The position numbers and the translations under genes are program-made. A stretch of DNA of 64,000 bases. Origin: CADEDH01 sp039029735 (GTDB lineage: Bacteria > Actinomycetota > Acidimicrobiia > Acidimicrobiales > SZUA-35). The notes beneath the pieces were generated by a model that saw nothing but the letters and a program-made list of their open reading frames with translations, did not search any database and had not been told where the DNA came from. Positions 18,113 to 26,758 of the stretch are shown here, piece after piece. Positions within the stretch are counted from its first letter, which is position 1. Each line of letters opens with the position of its first letter. Location of the stretch: contig JBCCFL010000001.1 in assembly GCA_039029735.1 (NCBI GenBank), positions 203,402 to 267,401 of the forward strand. Direction: 5' to 3'.

Positions 18113-19135
18113 TCAACGTGCCGTACTGGACGTTGATGATCCGGGCGGCTGGTCGAGGAGCTCGCGCAGGCTGTTGCCGGCCACGTCTTCCAGAGCGTCG
18201 CTGACCGAGACGTACACCTCACCAGCGGGCCACGGCTCATCGGGCGTGAACGACCAGGACGTCTCGCTGCTGGGGACGGTTGGCGTTCCGGCGATGACCG
18301 TTCCATCGCTGGCCGTCATGTGGATGGCGCCGTTCAACGAGTGCCGATCGAATGGTCGGTCGAAGGAGATCTCCAACATCGTGCGGGTACCGGGTCGAGG
18401 TGGCCACCACCGCCAGCGTCGGACATCGGGTTGTTCTCGCAGCGGTGCCCCTGCCCGGATGCGCGTCGAGAACGCCTGGAGCTGCGACGAACCGTCGGCG
18501 GACGGCCATCCACCGTCGACCGCCAGCACGTACTGGTCGCCTTCGGTGAACGCCGGCCCGAGGTCGAGATTGGTTGCGACACCTCGCTTGATGCGGCCTG
18601 GATCGACCAGGACCGTCAGACGCGTGCGGTCGGCACTCCAGAGCTCCTGTTTGAAACGCATGAATGTCGCATGATCGGCAACGCCGGACGCAGTGCGGAG
18701 CGTGACGAACTGCGACGCCAGGTGGGGCGTCATCGGCACAGAGAAGTGGACGTAGAAGCGCAGCACGTTCTCCGGCACCACATCACCACTCGGATAGACC
18801 GCAGTCACGACCGCAGGCGGTGCGGACACCTCCGACCGAAGCCGGAGCGCGGTGAGCCTATGGGATCCGGCCGCGCCACGTACCCGCACCACGTAGTCCT
18901 GACCTGCAACGAAGCCGAACGCCGGGACGAAGCGCAGCTCGGTACCCCAACGCTCGTAGCGACCGGCGACCGGAGTCCGCCTGGCGTGGTACGAATCAGC
19001 GCTGCCGACAAAGACGGCGAGGTGGTCATCCTCGGCAACCGGGTCGGGACTGACGCTGCCTCCGATCAAGCGCACGACCGGAGGATCATCGACCGTCTCT
19101 GGTACCACGAGCCGGGGATTGCCAAGGTCAGGCAC
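18113..19135 (-). CDS. Protein with bacterial Ig-like (Big_5/SbsA-type) domains
   Basis: GTG 19135, 4 bp after the previous gene's stop, with GGAG upstream; 340 residues. Phrases such as RFYVHFSVPMTPH and LEISFDRPFDRHSLNGAI, and a C-terminal EVYVSVSDALEDVAGNSL, match the Ig-like fold of extracellular calcium-binding proteins. No signal peptide is visible, so it may be cytosolic or exported with the partner proteins. Last of three coupled leftward genes. Function unknown. Confidence 0.65.
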   Translation of the reverse strand: MPDLGNPRLVVPETVDDPPVVRLIGGSVSPDPVAEDDHLAVFVGSADSYHARRTPVAGRYERWGTELRFVPAFGFVAGQDYVVRVRGAAGSHRLTALRLRSEVSAPPAVVTAVYPSGDVVPENVLRFYVHFSVPMTPHLASQFVTLRTASGVADHATFMRFKQELWSADRTRLTVLVDPGRIKRGVATNLDLGPAFTEGDQYVLAVDGGWPSADGSSQLQAFSTRIRAGAPLREQPDVRRWRWWPPRPGTRTMLEISFDRPFDRHSLNGAIHMTASDGTVIAGTPTVPSSETSWSFTPDEPWPAGEVYVSVSDALEDVAGNSLRELLDQPPGSSTSSTAR

Positions 19136-19139
19136 CGGG

Positions 19140-20285
19140 TCACGCTCCGGGAAAGTCCATCTCGGCGAAGAGGTTGTGGATCCGATTCGGGAACGCCGTC
19201 GGGTTGACGTCGAGGTTGAGATCCCCGGTATAGGCATCGCGGGTGAGCGACACGAAGTACTCGTCATCGAGCCGCGCCATGTGTAGTGGCACCCCTTCGA
19301 ACATGACTGGTTTGCCCGTCGGGCCGAACGGCATCACCGGGTGCAGGTCGAGCTTCGGGCCTCGCTCGAAGTCCTCATGAGTCACCGCGGTGGCGCCACT
19401 GAGGCCGTTGACAGGGATCACCTGCGGGGATCGGCTGTTGTTGGTCACGAACAGCATCGGCTCGCCATCCATCTCGAACGGAACCATGTCCAGCGGCTGC
19501 CCGTTGCCCATGTCGATGATGGTGCGGGCCGAGATCTGCGCGCCGTCGACAAGTTCGTCGAGTGGAACCAGGACGAGTGGGCTGCACGTGTAGGCCGCAA
19601 CGAGCTGTGGTTGCCCGTCGATCTGTTGCACCGACATCGCCCGAATGGGCGCCCGACTCTCGTACTGGTCGTGGGTGATGTGGTACATCTCGACGGCGGT
19701 CACGCTCTGAGCACCGTCGAAGGGATAGGAGATCCGGCGCAGTGAGGATCTGAAGCTGTCGTAGGCCACACCGGCCACGAACAGGTCTCCGTCGTGGTAC
19801 TCGAGATCCATGATGGCCAGTGATCGAATCGCGACGGCGCCCTTGGCGATGTCTCGTGGGAGCGGGCCGCCTCCCGACCCCCGGATCTGGAACGTGGTCT
19901 CGCCGTCTGGGAACTCGGTGAGGACCTGCGACTGCACCGCCAGCGAGGACGTGTCGACGAGGCTGAGGTGCTGATCCACCGCGACCCGCACGATCGCCGG
20001 TTGTGACGCGAAGCCTCCGATCCGGGTCACGGAGATGTAGATCTCCTTCGACACCGGATGCACCGCCATGTCGTTGATCTCGACTGCGCCCAGCCCGACG
20101 CCGAGCAGCTCGGCGATCCTGGCGTCGATGTTGCGGATCGAGACGGGCACCGTCGATGCCGACGGCGCCGCCCCCGGCGTCTCGAATCCGTGAATCGCGC
20201 CTTTGTGGTTGTCGCCGACGAAGAGCACTCCCTCGTCGGAGAAGGTCAGCGCACCAGCGAACGCCATGTCCACGACGTCGGCCAT
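19140..20285 (-). CDS. Beta-propeller-like protein of unknown function
   Basis: 381 residues from ATG 20285, whose A is the last base of the upstream gene's TGA stop (TGATG), so translation is coupled. The sequence has propeller-type blades: LTFSDEGVLFVGDNHKG, INDMAVHPVSKEIYISV, IMDLEYHDGDLFVAG, PFEMDGEPMLFVTNN. VAAYTCSPLV holds the only notable Cys. No signal peptide at this start. Likely partners the Ig-like protein downstream. May bind a ligand or be an enzyme; no specific family recognised. Confidence 0.65.
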   Translation of the reverse strand: MADVVDMAFAGALTFSDEGVLFVGDNHKGAIHGFETPGAAPSASTVPVSIRNIDARIAELLGVGLGAVEINDMAVHPVSKEIYISVTRIGGFASQPAIVRVAVDQHLSLVDTSSLAVQSQVLTEFPDGETTFQIRGSGGGPLPRDIAKGAVAIRSLAIMDLEYHDGDLFVAGVAYDSFRSSLRRISYPFDGAQSVTAVEMYHITHDQYESRAPIRAMSVQQIDGQPQLVAAYTCSPLVLVPLDELVDGAQISARTIIDMGNGQPLDMVPFEMDGEPMLFVTNNSRSPQVIPVNGLSGATAVTHEDFERGPKLDLHPVMPFGPTGKPVMFEGVPLHMARLDDEYFVSLTRDAYTGDLNLDVNPTAFPNRIHNLFAEMDFPGA

Positions 20286-20740
20286 CACGCGTTCTCCATC
20301 TGCAGAGCCGAGGCTTCCTTCTGCTGGCGCCTGGCCAGGCGCCACACCACGATCAGTGCGGTCACCTCGAGGGTGACGATCACCACGTGGACGCCGAAGT
20401 CGACGATCGGGGCCATCGGAGCGTCGGCCATCGGGTACAGCGGATCGATGATCCCCTCCTGGGCTTCACGGATCGCACTCATGAGCATCACCACCACGTA
20501 CTGGGCCGGGTTCTGGGTGACGAGCACGAGGATCGACACGGCGATCATCGCCACCAGCCGGCCTGCGGTGGTGTAGAGCACGTTCTGATCGGGCTCACCC
20601 TGGATCGTGATGCCGGAGTCGAGCAGCACGTTGTGGTCGAAGTAGTTCCAGTACACCTGGATCGACATGAAGCAGACCAGGATGACGAGGAGCACGTTGA
20701 TCCAGATCGGGATCGGGGAGGTTCTGATTCTGCTGAGCAC
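20285..20740 (-). CDS. Small multi-pass membrane protein
   Basis: GTG start with GAAGGA 10 bases upstream; 151 residues. Membrane segments at about 12-30, 60-78, 80-96 and 112-135, with a short charged C-terminal tail (RRQQKEASAL). An Asp/Glu-containing stretch (SAIREAQEGIIDPL) between helices is unusual for a simple anchor. First gene of the three-gene operon and the likely membrane partner of the two downstream beta proteins. No family recognised with confidence. Confidence 0.7.
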   Translation of the reverse strand: MLSRIRTSPIPIWINVLLVILVCFMSIQVYWNYFDHNVLLDSGITIQGEPDQNVLYTTAGRLVAMIAVSILVLVTQNPAQYVVVMLMSAIREAQEGIIDPLYPMADAPMAPIVDFGVHVVIVTLEVTALIVVWRLARRQQKEASALQMENA

Positions 20741-20773
20741 GGTGATCGGTCCTTCACGGTTGTTCCTTGGCTG

Positions 20774-20802
20774 AACCTACGGGCAGACCTAAGATGACTC
20801 AA
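20774..20802 (-). promoter_or_regulatory. Promoter for the three-gene operon
   Basis: On the minus strand TTGAGT, a 17-base spacer and TAGGTT, about 35 bp before the GTG at 20740. It lies in the divergent region shared with the LysR-type gene, the usual place for LysR control. Confidence 0.5.
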
Positions 20803-20839
20803 ATAGAACGTACTCACAGAAGATGAATGCGATTCAACT

Positions 20840-21751
20840 GTGCCCCAGCTGAGAGATGTCGATCTCAACCTCCTCGTGATGCTCGATGCCCTGCTCACCG
20901 AGCGGAGCGTCACCCGCGCCGCTGAACAGCTCAATCTGACTCCTTCGGCCGTCAGTCACGGGCTCAAGCGCCTCCGCGAACTACTCGGCGATGAACTCCT
21001 CGTACGCGATGGGCGACGCATGCGGCCCACCGTCCGTGCCGAACAGTTGGCCGAGACCCTGCCCCGGCTCCTGCACCAGGTGGCTCGTGCCCTGGAGCCT
21101 CCCGAGCCGTTCCGACCGGCTACGTCCAGCCGCACGTTCCGCTTGGCGGCGCCCGACTTCATCGCTCCCCTCGTGCCGTGCCTGTTGCGCGCCGTGCACG
21201 CCGAGGCGCCCGGCGTCCGGGTGGAGCTGGAGCCGTACTCCCGGTCGGTGATCCGGGACCTCGCCGACGGCCGCTACGACGCGCTCGTCGGCTCGTCAGG
21301 GGTGCAGAGCGACGACCTTCGGGCCGAGCCGCTCGGGAGCTGGCCTTGGGCCGTGTACGCCCGAGCCGGCCACCCGGCCTTCGAGGACTGGTCGGTCGAG
21401 GCGTGGTCGGCCTACCCCCACCTCCAGGTACGACCCACCATCGCCCAGGGTCACGGCAAAGGGCCCACGGATCAGCGCGCCGCCGAGCTGGGCATCCCCC
21501 GCTTCGTGCACGCCGTGGTGCCCCACTTCTCGATGGCGGCGCCGGTTCTCGCTCAGACCGACCACCTCCTCACGATCCCGTCGGTGGCGATGGGCGATGC
21601 CGCGTCCGCCTACAACCTCGATCGTCGCGACCCACCCTTCGATCTCGAGCCGCTCGAACTCTCGCTGTTCCGCAGCGCTGCCGATGGCGACGAACCAAGC
21701 GTGCGGTGGTTCCGCGACTGCGTGAAGGCCGCCTTCGGCGAGAACGGCTAG
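20840..21751 (+). CDS. LysR-family transcriptional regulator
   Basis: 303 residues from GTG 20840. N-terminal winged helix with the family helix-turn-helix (SVTRAAEQLNLTPSAVSHGL, then RLRELLGDELLVRDGRRM); the rest is a two-lobe effector-binding domain (APDFIAPLVPCLL, DALVGSSG). Divergent from the 20740-18113 operon, which it probably regulates by binding the roughly 100-bp shared region in response to a co-inducer. Confidence 0.95.
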   Translation: MPQLRDVDLNLLVMLDALLTERSVTRAAEQLNLTPSAVSHGLKRLRELLGDELLVRDGRRMRPTVRAEQLAETLPRLLHQVARALEPPEPFRPATSSRTFRLAAPDFIAPLVPCLLRAVHAEAPGVRVELEPYSRSVIRDLADGRYDALVGSSGVQSDDLRAEPLGSWPWAVYARAGHPAFEDWSVEAWSAYPHLQVRPTIAQGHGKGPTDQRAAELGIPRFVHAVVPHFSMAAPVLAQTDHLLTIPSVAMGDAASAYNLDRRDPPFDLEPLELSLFRSAADGDEPSVRWFRDCVKAAFGENG

Positions 21752-21777
21752 TGCGTCGGCGAGGTCGCTCGGTCCCG

Positions 21778-22932
21778 TCAGCCGAGTCGGCCGGTGCAGG
21801 CCGCCTCGAAGATCGAGGCCGCAAACTCAGCGTCGACCGGAATCGGGTTCGTGGCTGCAGTCGGATCGACCACGGCGTCAGCGACGATCGCATCGATCGC
21901 AGCCGGATCGGCGCCGAGGTCCACCAGTGTGTGCGGCACATCGAGCGCTGCCCGTAGATCGACGACGTGGTCGACGAACCCGTCGAATCCGCCGGCCACA
22001 CCGACGTAGGCTGCGAGGCGATCGATGGTGGGCTCGATCGCCGGGCGGTTGGCCATCAGCACGTAGGGCATGAACGTTGCGTTGGTCATCCCGTGGTGGG
22101 TGTTGAAGTGCGCGCCCACCGGATGCGAGAGCGCATGGATCGCCCCGAGACCCTTGTGGAACGCAACTGCGCCCATTGCGGCTGCGGTCAGCATCTGGCT
22201 CCGAGCCGTCAGATCCGTTGGCGACTCAGCCGCGGTTGGCAGGTACTCGAGCACGAGGCGGCACCCCTCCATTCCGATGCCGTGAGACATCGGGTGATGG
22301 TCGGGCGAGCAAATCGCCTCCAGGGAGTGGGCCAAGGCGTCGAGCCCCGTCCCGACAGTCAGCACACGGGGCAAACCAACGGTGAGCTCCGGGTCTGCGA
22401 TCACCAACACCGGCAACATCGATGAATCCGACACGATCACCTTGCGCCGGTTGGCCTCGTCGATGACCACCCCGGCACGGCCGACTTCGCTGCCCGTGCC
22501 TGCCGTGGTCGGCACCGCAATCACTGGCGCAACGACTGACACATCGGCCTCGGCTGCGTCGTCGTCGCCGAGCTCGAAGTCCCAGATCGGGTGGGGTTGG
22601 TGCGCGCTGAAGGCGATGATCTTGCCGACGTCGAGCGCTGATCCGCCGCCGATCGCGATCACACCGTCGTGGCCACCGGCGCGGAATGTTGCGTTGCCGG
22701 CGTCGACGTCGCGACCGACCGGGTTCGGGCGTAGGTCACTGAAGACGCGATGGGCCACGCCTGCCTCATCGAGCAGACCGACGAGCGACTGCACGGGCGA
22801 TAGCGCGACGAGGCCAGGGTCGGTCACGATCATCGGGTTGGTGATCCCTGCGGTCGCACAGGCGTCGGCAATCTCGGCGATGCGGCCGGCGCCGCTTCGG
22901 ATCTCACTGGGGTAGCGCCACGTTGCGTGCAT
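21778..22932 (-). CDS. Iron-containing alcohol dehydrogenase
   Basis: 384 residues. GGGSALDVGK is the NAD(P)-binding motif and PTTAGTGSEV the second dinucleotide-binding loop. Metal ligands fit the family: Asp and His in GLDALAHSLEA, then His in HALSHPVGAHFNTHHG. Usual members are alcohol, lactaldehyde or hydroxyacid-oxoacid dehydrogenases and maleylacetate reductases. It starts 8 bp after the end of a second gene of the same family, so the two are co-transcribed and perhaps form a pair with different substrates. Confidence 0.92.
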   Translation of the reverse strand: MHATWRYPSEIRSGAGRIAEIADACATAGITNPMIVTDPGLVALSPVQSLVGLLDEAGVAHRVFSDLRPNPVGRDVDAGNATFRAGGHDGVIAIGGGSALDVGKIIAFSAHQPHPIWDFELGDDDAAEADVSVVAPVIAVPTTAGTGSEVGRAGVVIDEANRRKVIVSDSSMLPVLVIADPELTVGLPRVLTVGTGLDALAHSLEAICSPDHHPMSHGIGMEGCRLVLEYLPTAAESPTDLTARSQMLTAAAMGAVAFHKGLGAIHALSHPVGAHFNTHHGMTNATFMPYVLMANRPAIEPTIDRLAAYVGVAGGFDGFVDHVVDLRAALDVPHTLVDLGADPAAIDAIVADAVVDPTAATNPIPVDAEFAASIFEAACTGRLG

Positions 22933-22940
22933 CTCGACCC

Positions 22941-24173
22941 TCAGAAGGCAGCGAGGTAGAGGGTGCGAACGTCGTCACTGGTGGCAGGCCGGGGATTGGC
23001 CAACATCGTGACGTCGGACATCGCCTGTTGGACGAGTTCGGGGAGATGATCCGAGCTCCCGCCCATGTCGCTGATCGACCGAGCGATTCCGACTCGCTCC
23101 GCCATTGCCCCAACGGCAGCAATGGCAGCGTGAGCGTTGGTGTCGTCGTCGGATGATGCGTCGGCCGCGCCGAGGGCCTCGGCTACGGCGGCGTAGCGAC
23201 TGGTGCGCTCTGGCAGGTTGAAGTCCATCACATGGGGCAGCATCGTCGTGAGGGTCTGCCCGTGTGCCTGATGGAGAACGGCTGAGAGCGGATGTCCGAG
23301 CGCATGGCACATGCCGAGGCCAGCGGTCCCGAACGCAACCCCGGCCATGTGCGATCCGAGCAGGAGTTGAGACCGCGCCTCCAGGTTCGTTCCGTCGTCA
23401 ACCGCCGCCGGCAGCCATTCCCCGACCAGCCGGATCGCCTGGAGGGCGATGGCATCGCTGTAGGGGGTGACCCGGTTGGAGGTGAACGCCTCGATGGCGT
23501 GAGTGAGGGCGTCCATACCGCACGTGGCGGTGGGATAGGGCGGCAGACCGAGGGTGAGTTCGGGGTCGAGCAACGAGACCACCGGCCGGGTCAACGGGTT
23601 GGAGATGAAGATCTTGCGGTTCTCCGACTCGTCGGTGAGTACCCCCGATCCGTTGGTCTCAGACGCTGTCCCCGAGGTGGTCGGGATGGCGATGAGGGGA
23701 ACTGCGGTAGTCGGCTGGCGTTGCGGAGCGGCGCTGGCCGGGTCGATCACACCGGTCTCGCCGAGCGATGCCGCAATGCAGTACTCGCGGATCGGGCCGT
23801 CGTTCACGAGGTCCATCGCGATGGCCTTGGCACAGTCCATCGACGAGCCGCCGCCGAGCGCGACGATCACGAGCCCGTCGCTGTCGCCAGCTGCCTCGCT
23901 GCCGCTCACCACGTTCGTGAGTGTCGGGTTGGCCTCGACCCCATCGAAGATCGTCACGTCGAGACCATCGGCGACGAGGAGCGTGCTGAGTTGTTCGGCC
24001 AACCCGGCGGCGACCACGCCCGGATCGGTCACCAGGAGCACTCGACGCCCTCCGAGTTGGCGGGCCCTGGCGGGTGTCTCGGCGAGCGATCCCGCACGGA
24101 ACACCACCTCGGGAAGAGGCCGGACGACAAACGCCGCATCGCTCAGAGAGGCGGCTTCGAGGGAACTGACCAT
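22941..24173 (-). CDS. Iron-containing alcohol dehydrogenase (paralogue)
   Basis: 410 residues from ATG 24173 with GAAGGA upstream. GGGSSMDCAK binds the nucleotide; IPTTSGTASE, CGMDALTHAIEA and CHALGHPLSAVLHQAHG supply the usual Asp and three His metal ligands. About 25 residues longer than its downstream neighbour and clearly diverged, so not a recent duplication. Likely reduces or oxidises a small alcohol or hydroxyacid with NAD(P). Confidence 0.92.
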   Translation of the reverse strand: MVSSLEAASLSDAAFVVRPLPEVVFRAGSLAETPARARQLGGRRVLLVTDPGVVAAGLAEQLSTLLVADGLDVTIFDGVEANPTLTNVVSGSEAAGDSDGLVIVALGGGSSMDCAKAIAMDLVNDGPIREYCIAASLGETGVIDPASAAPQRQPTTAVPLIAIPTTSGTASETNGSGVLTDESENRKIFISNPLTRPVVSLLDPELTLGLPPYPTATCGMDALTHAIEAFTSNRVTPYSDAIALQAIRLVGEWLPAAVDDGTNLEARSQLLLGSHMAGVAFGTAGLGMCHALGHPLSAVLHQAHGQTLTTMLPHVMDFNLPERTSRYAAVAEALGAADASSDDDTNAHAAIAAVGAMAERVGIARSISDMGGSSDHLPELVQQAMSDVTMLANPRPATSDDVRTLYLAAF

Positions 24174-24306
24174 GGTTGTGGTCCTTCGTCTGGTCGGTGG
24201 AGGCTGTGGCGATCGGTTCGCCTGGGCCCGCGGTCGGCACGGCGAGCTGTCCGCACACTAGACAGCCGGTGGTCGGCCCCGCCACGCTGGAACGGACCTC
24301 GGACTC

Positions 24307-24945
24307 CTAGGCGGTGGCCTCGGCGACATCGACCGGAGCCGTCTTCATGACCGGCCCGAGCACCCAGATCGCCAAGAGCGACCCAACGAGGCCGCCGGAC
24401 GATGACAGGATCAGATCCCCGACAGTGTCGGTGTAGCCGAGCTCCAACCCCCCGCCGCTCGTGAGCGGCCCTTCGGTCGAGAGCAGCCACTCGAAGCCCT
24501 CCCACCAGATGATGGCCAGGCCCCCGATGCCGTAGCCGAGAATCAGCGCATCGCGGCGGTCGTGGATGGTCCGGAAGCGGAATGCGTGGAACGCACCGAC
24601 GAGGAGGATCCAATTGACCAGGTGCAGCACGTCGTCGGTGCTGTTGAAGCGCTCGTAGAGGCCAGCGGTGTTGGCGAAGGTGTCGAGAAGGAACGGCGCG
24701 GCCAGCAACGCGTCGGCAGTGTGAGGGAACGGATCCCACCGGCGAACGATGGCGATCACTGGTACCAACACCGCGGAGCCGAGGAACGCCGGTGCCCGAA
24801 ACTCCATTCCCTTGCCCTGCGCCCCGGACGGCTCGAAGATGATGGCGACGGCGAACGTCGTCACGAGCGCGATCTTGATGGCGATGTTGGCCACCATCAC
24901 CCATCGTTGCCGGTCCAACCGAAGCACGTGTGTCGCGTAGGTCAT
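24307..24945 (-). CDS. Multi-pass membrane protein (DUF2238/YjdF-like)
   Basis: 212 residues from ATG 24945; the frame is open further upstream but looks non-coding. About six membrane segments. DDVLHLVNWILL, WWEGFEWL and DTVGDLILSSSGG resemble the conserved His, Glu-Trp and D-x-x-D positions of the YjdF/DUF2238 inner-membrane family, whose role is unknown. The family match is by eye only. Monocistronic. Confidence 0.65.
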   Translation of the reverse strand: MTYATHVLRLDRQRWVMVANIAIKIALVTTFAVAIIFEPSGAQGKGMEFRAPAFLGSAVLVPVIAIVRRWDPFPHTADALLAAPFLLDTFANTAGLYERFNSTDDVLHLVNWILLVGAFHAFRFRTIHDRRDALILGYGIGGLAIIWWEGFEWLLSTEGPLTSGGGLELGYTDTVGDLILSSSGGLVGSLLAIWVLGPVMKTAPVDVAEATA

Positions 24946-25259
24946 GGCCGGCGACCCTAGTCGCCGGCCATTCGCAGAGCCCGAGAACACGGGCCTATTC
25001 GTCTCCCGACGGTTCAGGCCGGCTTCGCCACTGTTCCACCGCGCTCCGGTCTCACTCCTGCCGCGCCGCCTTCTTGTCGGGAAACTCGGGTGTGCCATCA
25101 GCCAGATAGAGCATCGCAAGGTGGATCCGAGCTCGGGTGCGCCGCCGTGCGACCCGGAGGAGGACACGGCGCCGAGCGTAGACCGCCCGGCATCCGCCCG
25201 AGTAGCGTTCATGGAGGGCCGCTGTGCGACCAGCCAGAGCGGCCAGCGAAGGGGAAGCG
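24946..25259. other. Intergenic region between divergent genes
   Basis: 314 bp with no supported gene. One inverted repeat, GCCCG-N6-CGGGC, at 24979-24994. Presumably holds the promoters of the leftward membrane protein and rightward PhyH genes; no clear -35/-10 pair was found. Confidence 0.4.
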
Positions 25260-26102
25260 ATGCCGAAGCGCCTGACCGAATCCCAGATCGACCACTACCG
25301 CGATCGCGGCTATCTCGCGCCGCTCGATCTGCTGACGATGGGTGAGGCCGCCGAGGCCAGGGCTGCGCTCGAGGCCTACGAGGGTGAGACGGGCGGTCCG
25401 ATCGGGGGCGCTGAACGCGCCGGGGGCCATCTGCTCTGGCCGTGGATCGACGAACTCATCCGACATGAGTCACTACTGGACGCAGTCGAGGATCTGATCG
25501 GCCCCGACATTCTGCTCTGGAACTCGGTGTTCTGGATCAAGGAGGCAGGTTCCCCGAGCTACGTCGGATGGCACCAGGATCTCGAGTACTGGGGGCTCGA
25601 CAACGACCACCTCGTGAACGTGTGGATTGCACTCTCCCCTGCCTCCGAGGCCGCTGGCGCGATGTCGGTCGTGCCGGGTAGTCACCGAGAACTCCTGGCC
25701 CATGACGAGACCTACAACACAGACAACATGTTGACTCGAGGCCAGGAACTCCAGATCGACATCTCCGAGCGAGACGTCGCCTCGATGGCGCTCGGGCCCG
25801 GCCAGATGTCGATGCACAACGTGCGTCTCGCTCACGGCTCCGGCCCGAACACGACCACCGACCGTCGCATCGGACTGTCCCTTCAGTACATACCGACCAG
25901 CACCCAGCAGGTGCTGGCCGACTGGGACTTCGCCACGCTCGTCCGCGGAACCGATGACCACGGCAACTTCGAACTGACCCCGCGCCCACAGACAGACTTC
26001 GACCCGGTTGCGGTGGAGTTCCATCAGCGGGCAGGAGCGGCCTTGCGTGAGCTCCTCTACCAGGGAGCCAAGCGCCCGGCCGAACGGGCCCCGACGTTGT
26101 AG
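25260..26102 (+). CDS. Phytanoyl-CoA dioxygenase (PhyH)-family protein
   Basis: 280 residues; ATG 25260 chosen for AAGGGGAAG just upstream. The non-heme iron triad is visible: WHQDLEYW (H-x-D), and the distal His in MHNVRLAHGSG; the Arg in TTDRRIGLSLQYIP should bind 2-oxoglutarate. These enzymes hydroxylate lipids, osmolytes (ectoine) or secondary metabolites using O2 and 2-oxoglutarate. The acyl-CoA substrate implied by the family name is not established. A cupin gene follows 57 bp downstream. Confidence 0.85.
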   Translation: MPKRLTESQIDHYRDRGYLAPLDLLTMGEAAEARAALEAYEGETGGPIGGAERAGGHLLWPWIDELIRHESLLDAVEDLIGPDILLWNSVFWIKEAGSPSYVGWHQDLEYWGLDNDHLVNVWIALSPASEAAGAMSVVPGSHRELLAHDETYNTDNMLTRGQELQIDISERDVASMALGPGQMSMHNVRLAHGSGPNTTTDRRIGLSLQYIPTSTQQVLADWDFATLVRGTDDHGNFELTPRPQTDFDPVAVEFHQRAGAALRELLYQGAKRPAERAPTL

Positions 26103-26159
26103 GGGTGCGGTGCTCGACGGGGGATCCACGGATCGATTGGTGCCACGAAGGGGGCTGAC

Positions 26160-26675
26160 ATGACTGACCAGAAGGACCGAGTGATCGCAGGTGGGCTCGT
26201 GCCCATGCACGGACTGACCGAGGCGATCCATCTCGGCGAGAACGAGCTGCCTCACGTCGACATCGGCGATGGCAGCACGCTGCAAGTTCTGCAGGTGGAT
26301 CTGAACGTCGGGCTCTGGGTGGTACGCACCCGTTTCCAACCCGGCTATCAGGTGGCAAAGCACTACCACACCGGCCAGGTGTTCGCCGTGACGCTGGCCG
26401 GCAGCTGGTACTACCTGGAGTACCCCGACTTCGTGAACACCACCGGCTCGTATCTCTACGAGCCGGCGCATTCGGTGCACACGCTGAAGGTCAGCGACGA
26501 CAACGACGGCCCCACCGATGTCTGGTTCGCCATCTACGGCGCCAATGTCAACGTCGACGAGAACGGCGACGTCATCGGCGTGACCGACGCCCACAGCGTG
26601 CTCAGCCGCTATCGCGAGTTGTGCGATGCCGAAGGGCTCGACCACTCACGCGTGATCGTGAACGGCGAGGTCTGA
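26160..26675 (+). CDS. Cupin-fold protein (2,4'-dihydroxyacetophenone dioxygenase-like)
   Basis: 171 residues with GAAGGGGG before the ATG. Cupin motif 1 is AKHYHTGQVFAVTLAGSWYY, giving H-x-H ligands, and motif 2 is PAHSVHTL. The run GSYLYEPAHSVHTL is strongly like the 2,4'-dihydroxyacetophenone dioxygenase/ChrR-type cupins. Probably binds iron and may cleave a carbon-carbon bond next to a ketone. Likely in one transcript with the PhyH gene. Confidence 0.8.
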   Translation: MTDQKDRVIAGGLVPMHGLTEAIHLGENELPHVDIGDGSTLQVLQVDLNVGLWVVRTRFQPGYQVAKHYHTGQVFAVTLAGSWYYLEYPDFVNTTGSYLYEPAHSVHTLKVSDDNDGPTDVWFAIYGANVNVDENGDVIGVTDAHSVLSRYRELCDAEGLDHSRVIVNGEV

Positions 26676-26758
26676 GTCGCTGTTCAGCCGGCTGCAGGCC
26701 CAGCCTGCGCCCGAACCGCGGGAGCACAATCACGCATGCCGTCGGCGTAGAGCGCGTC

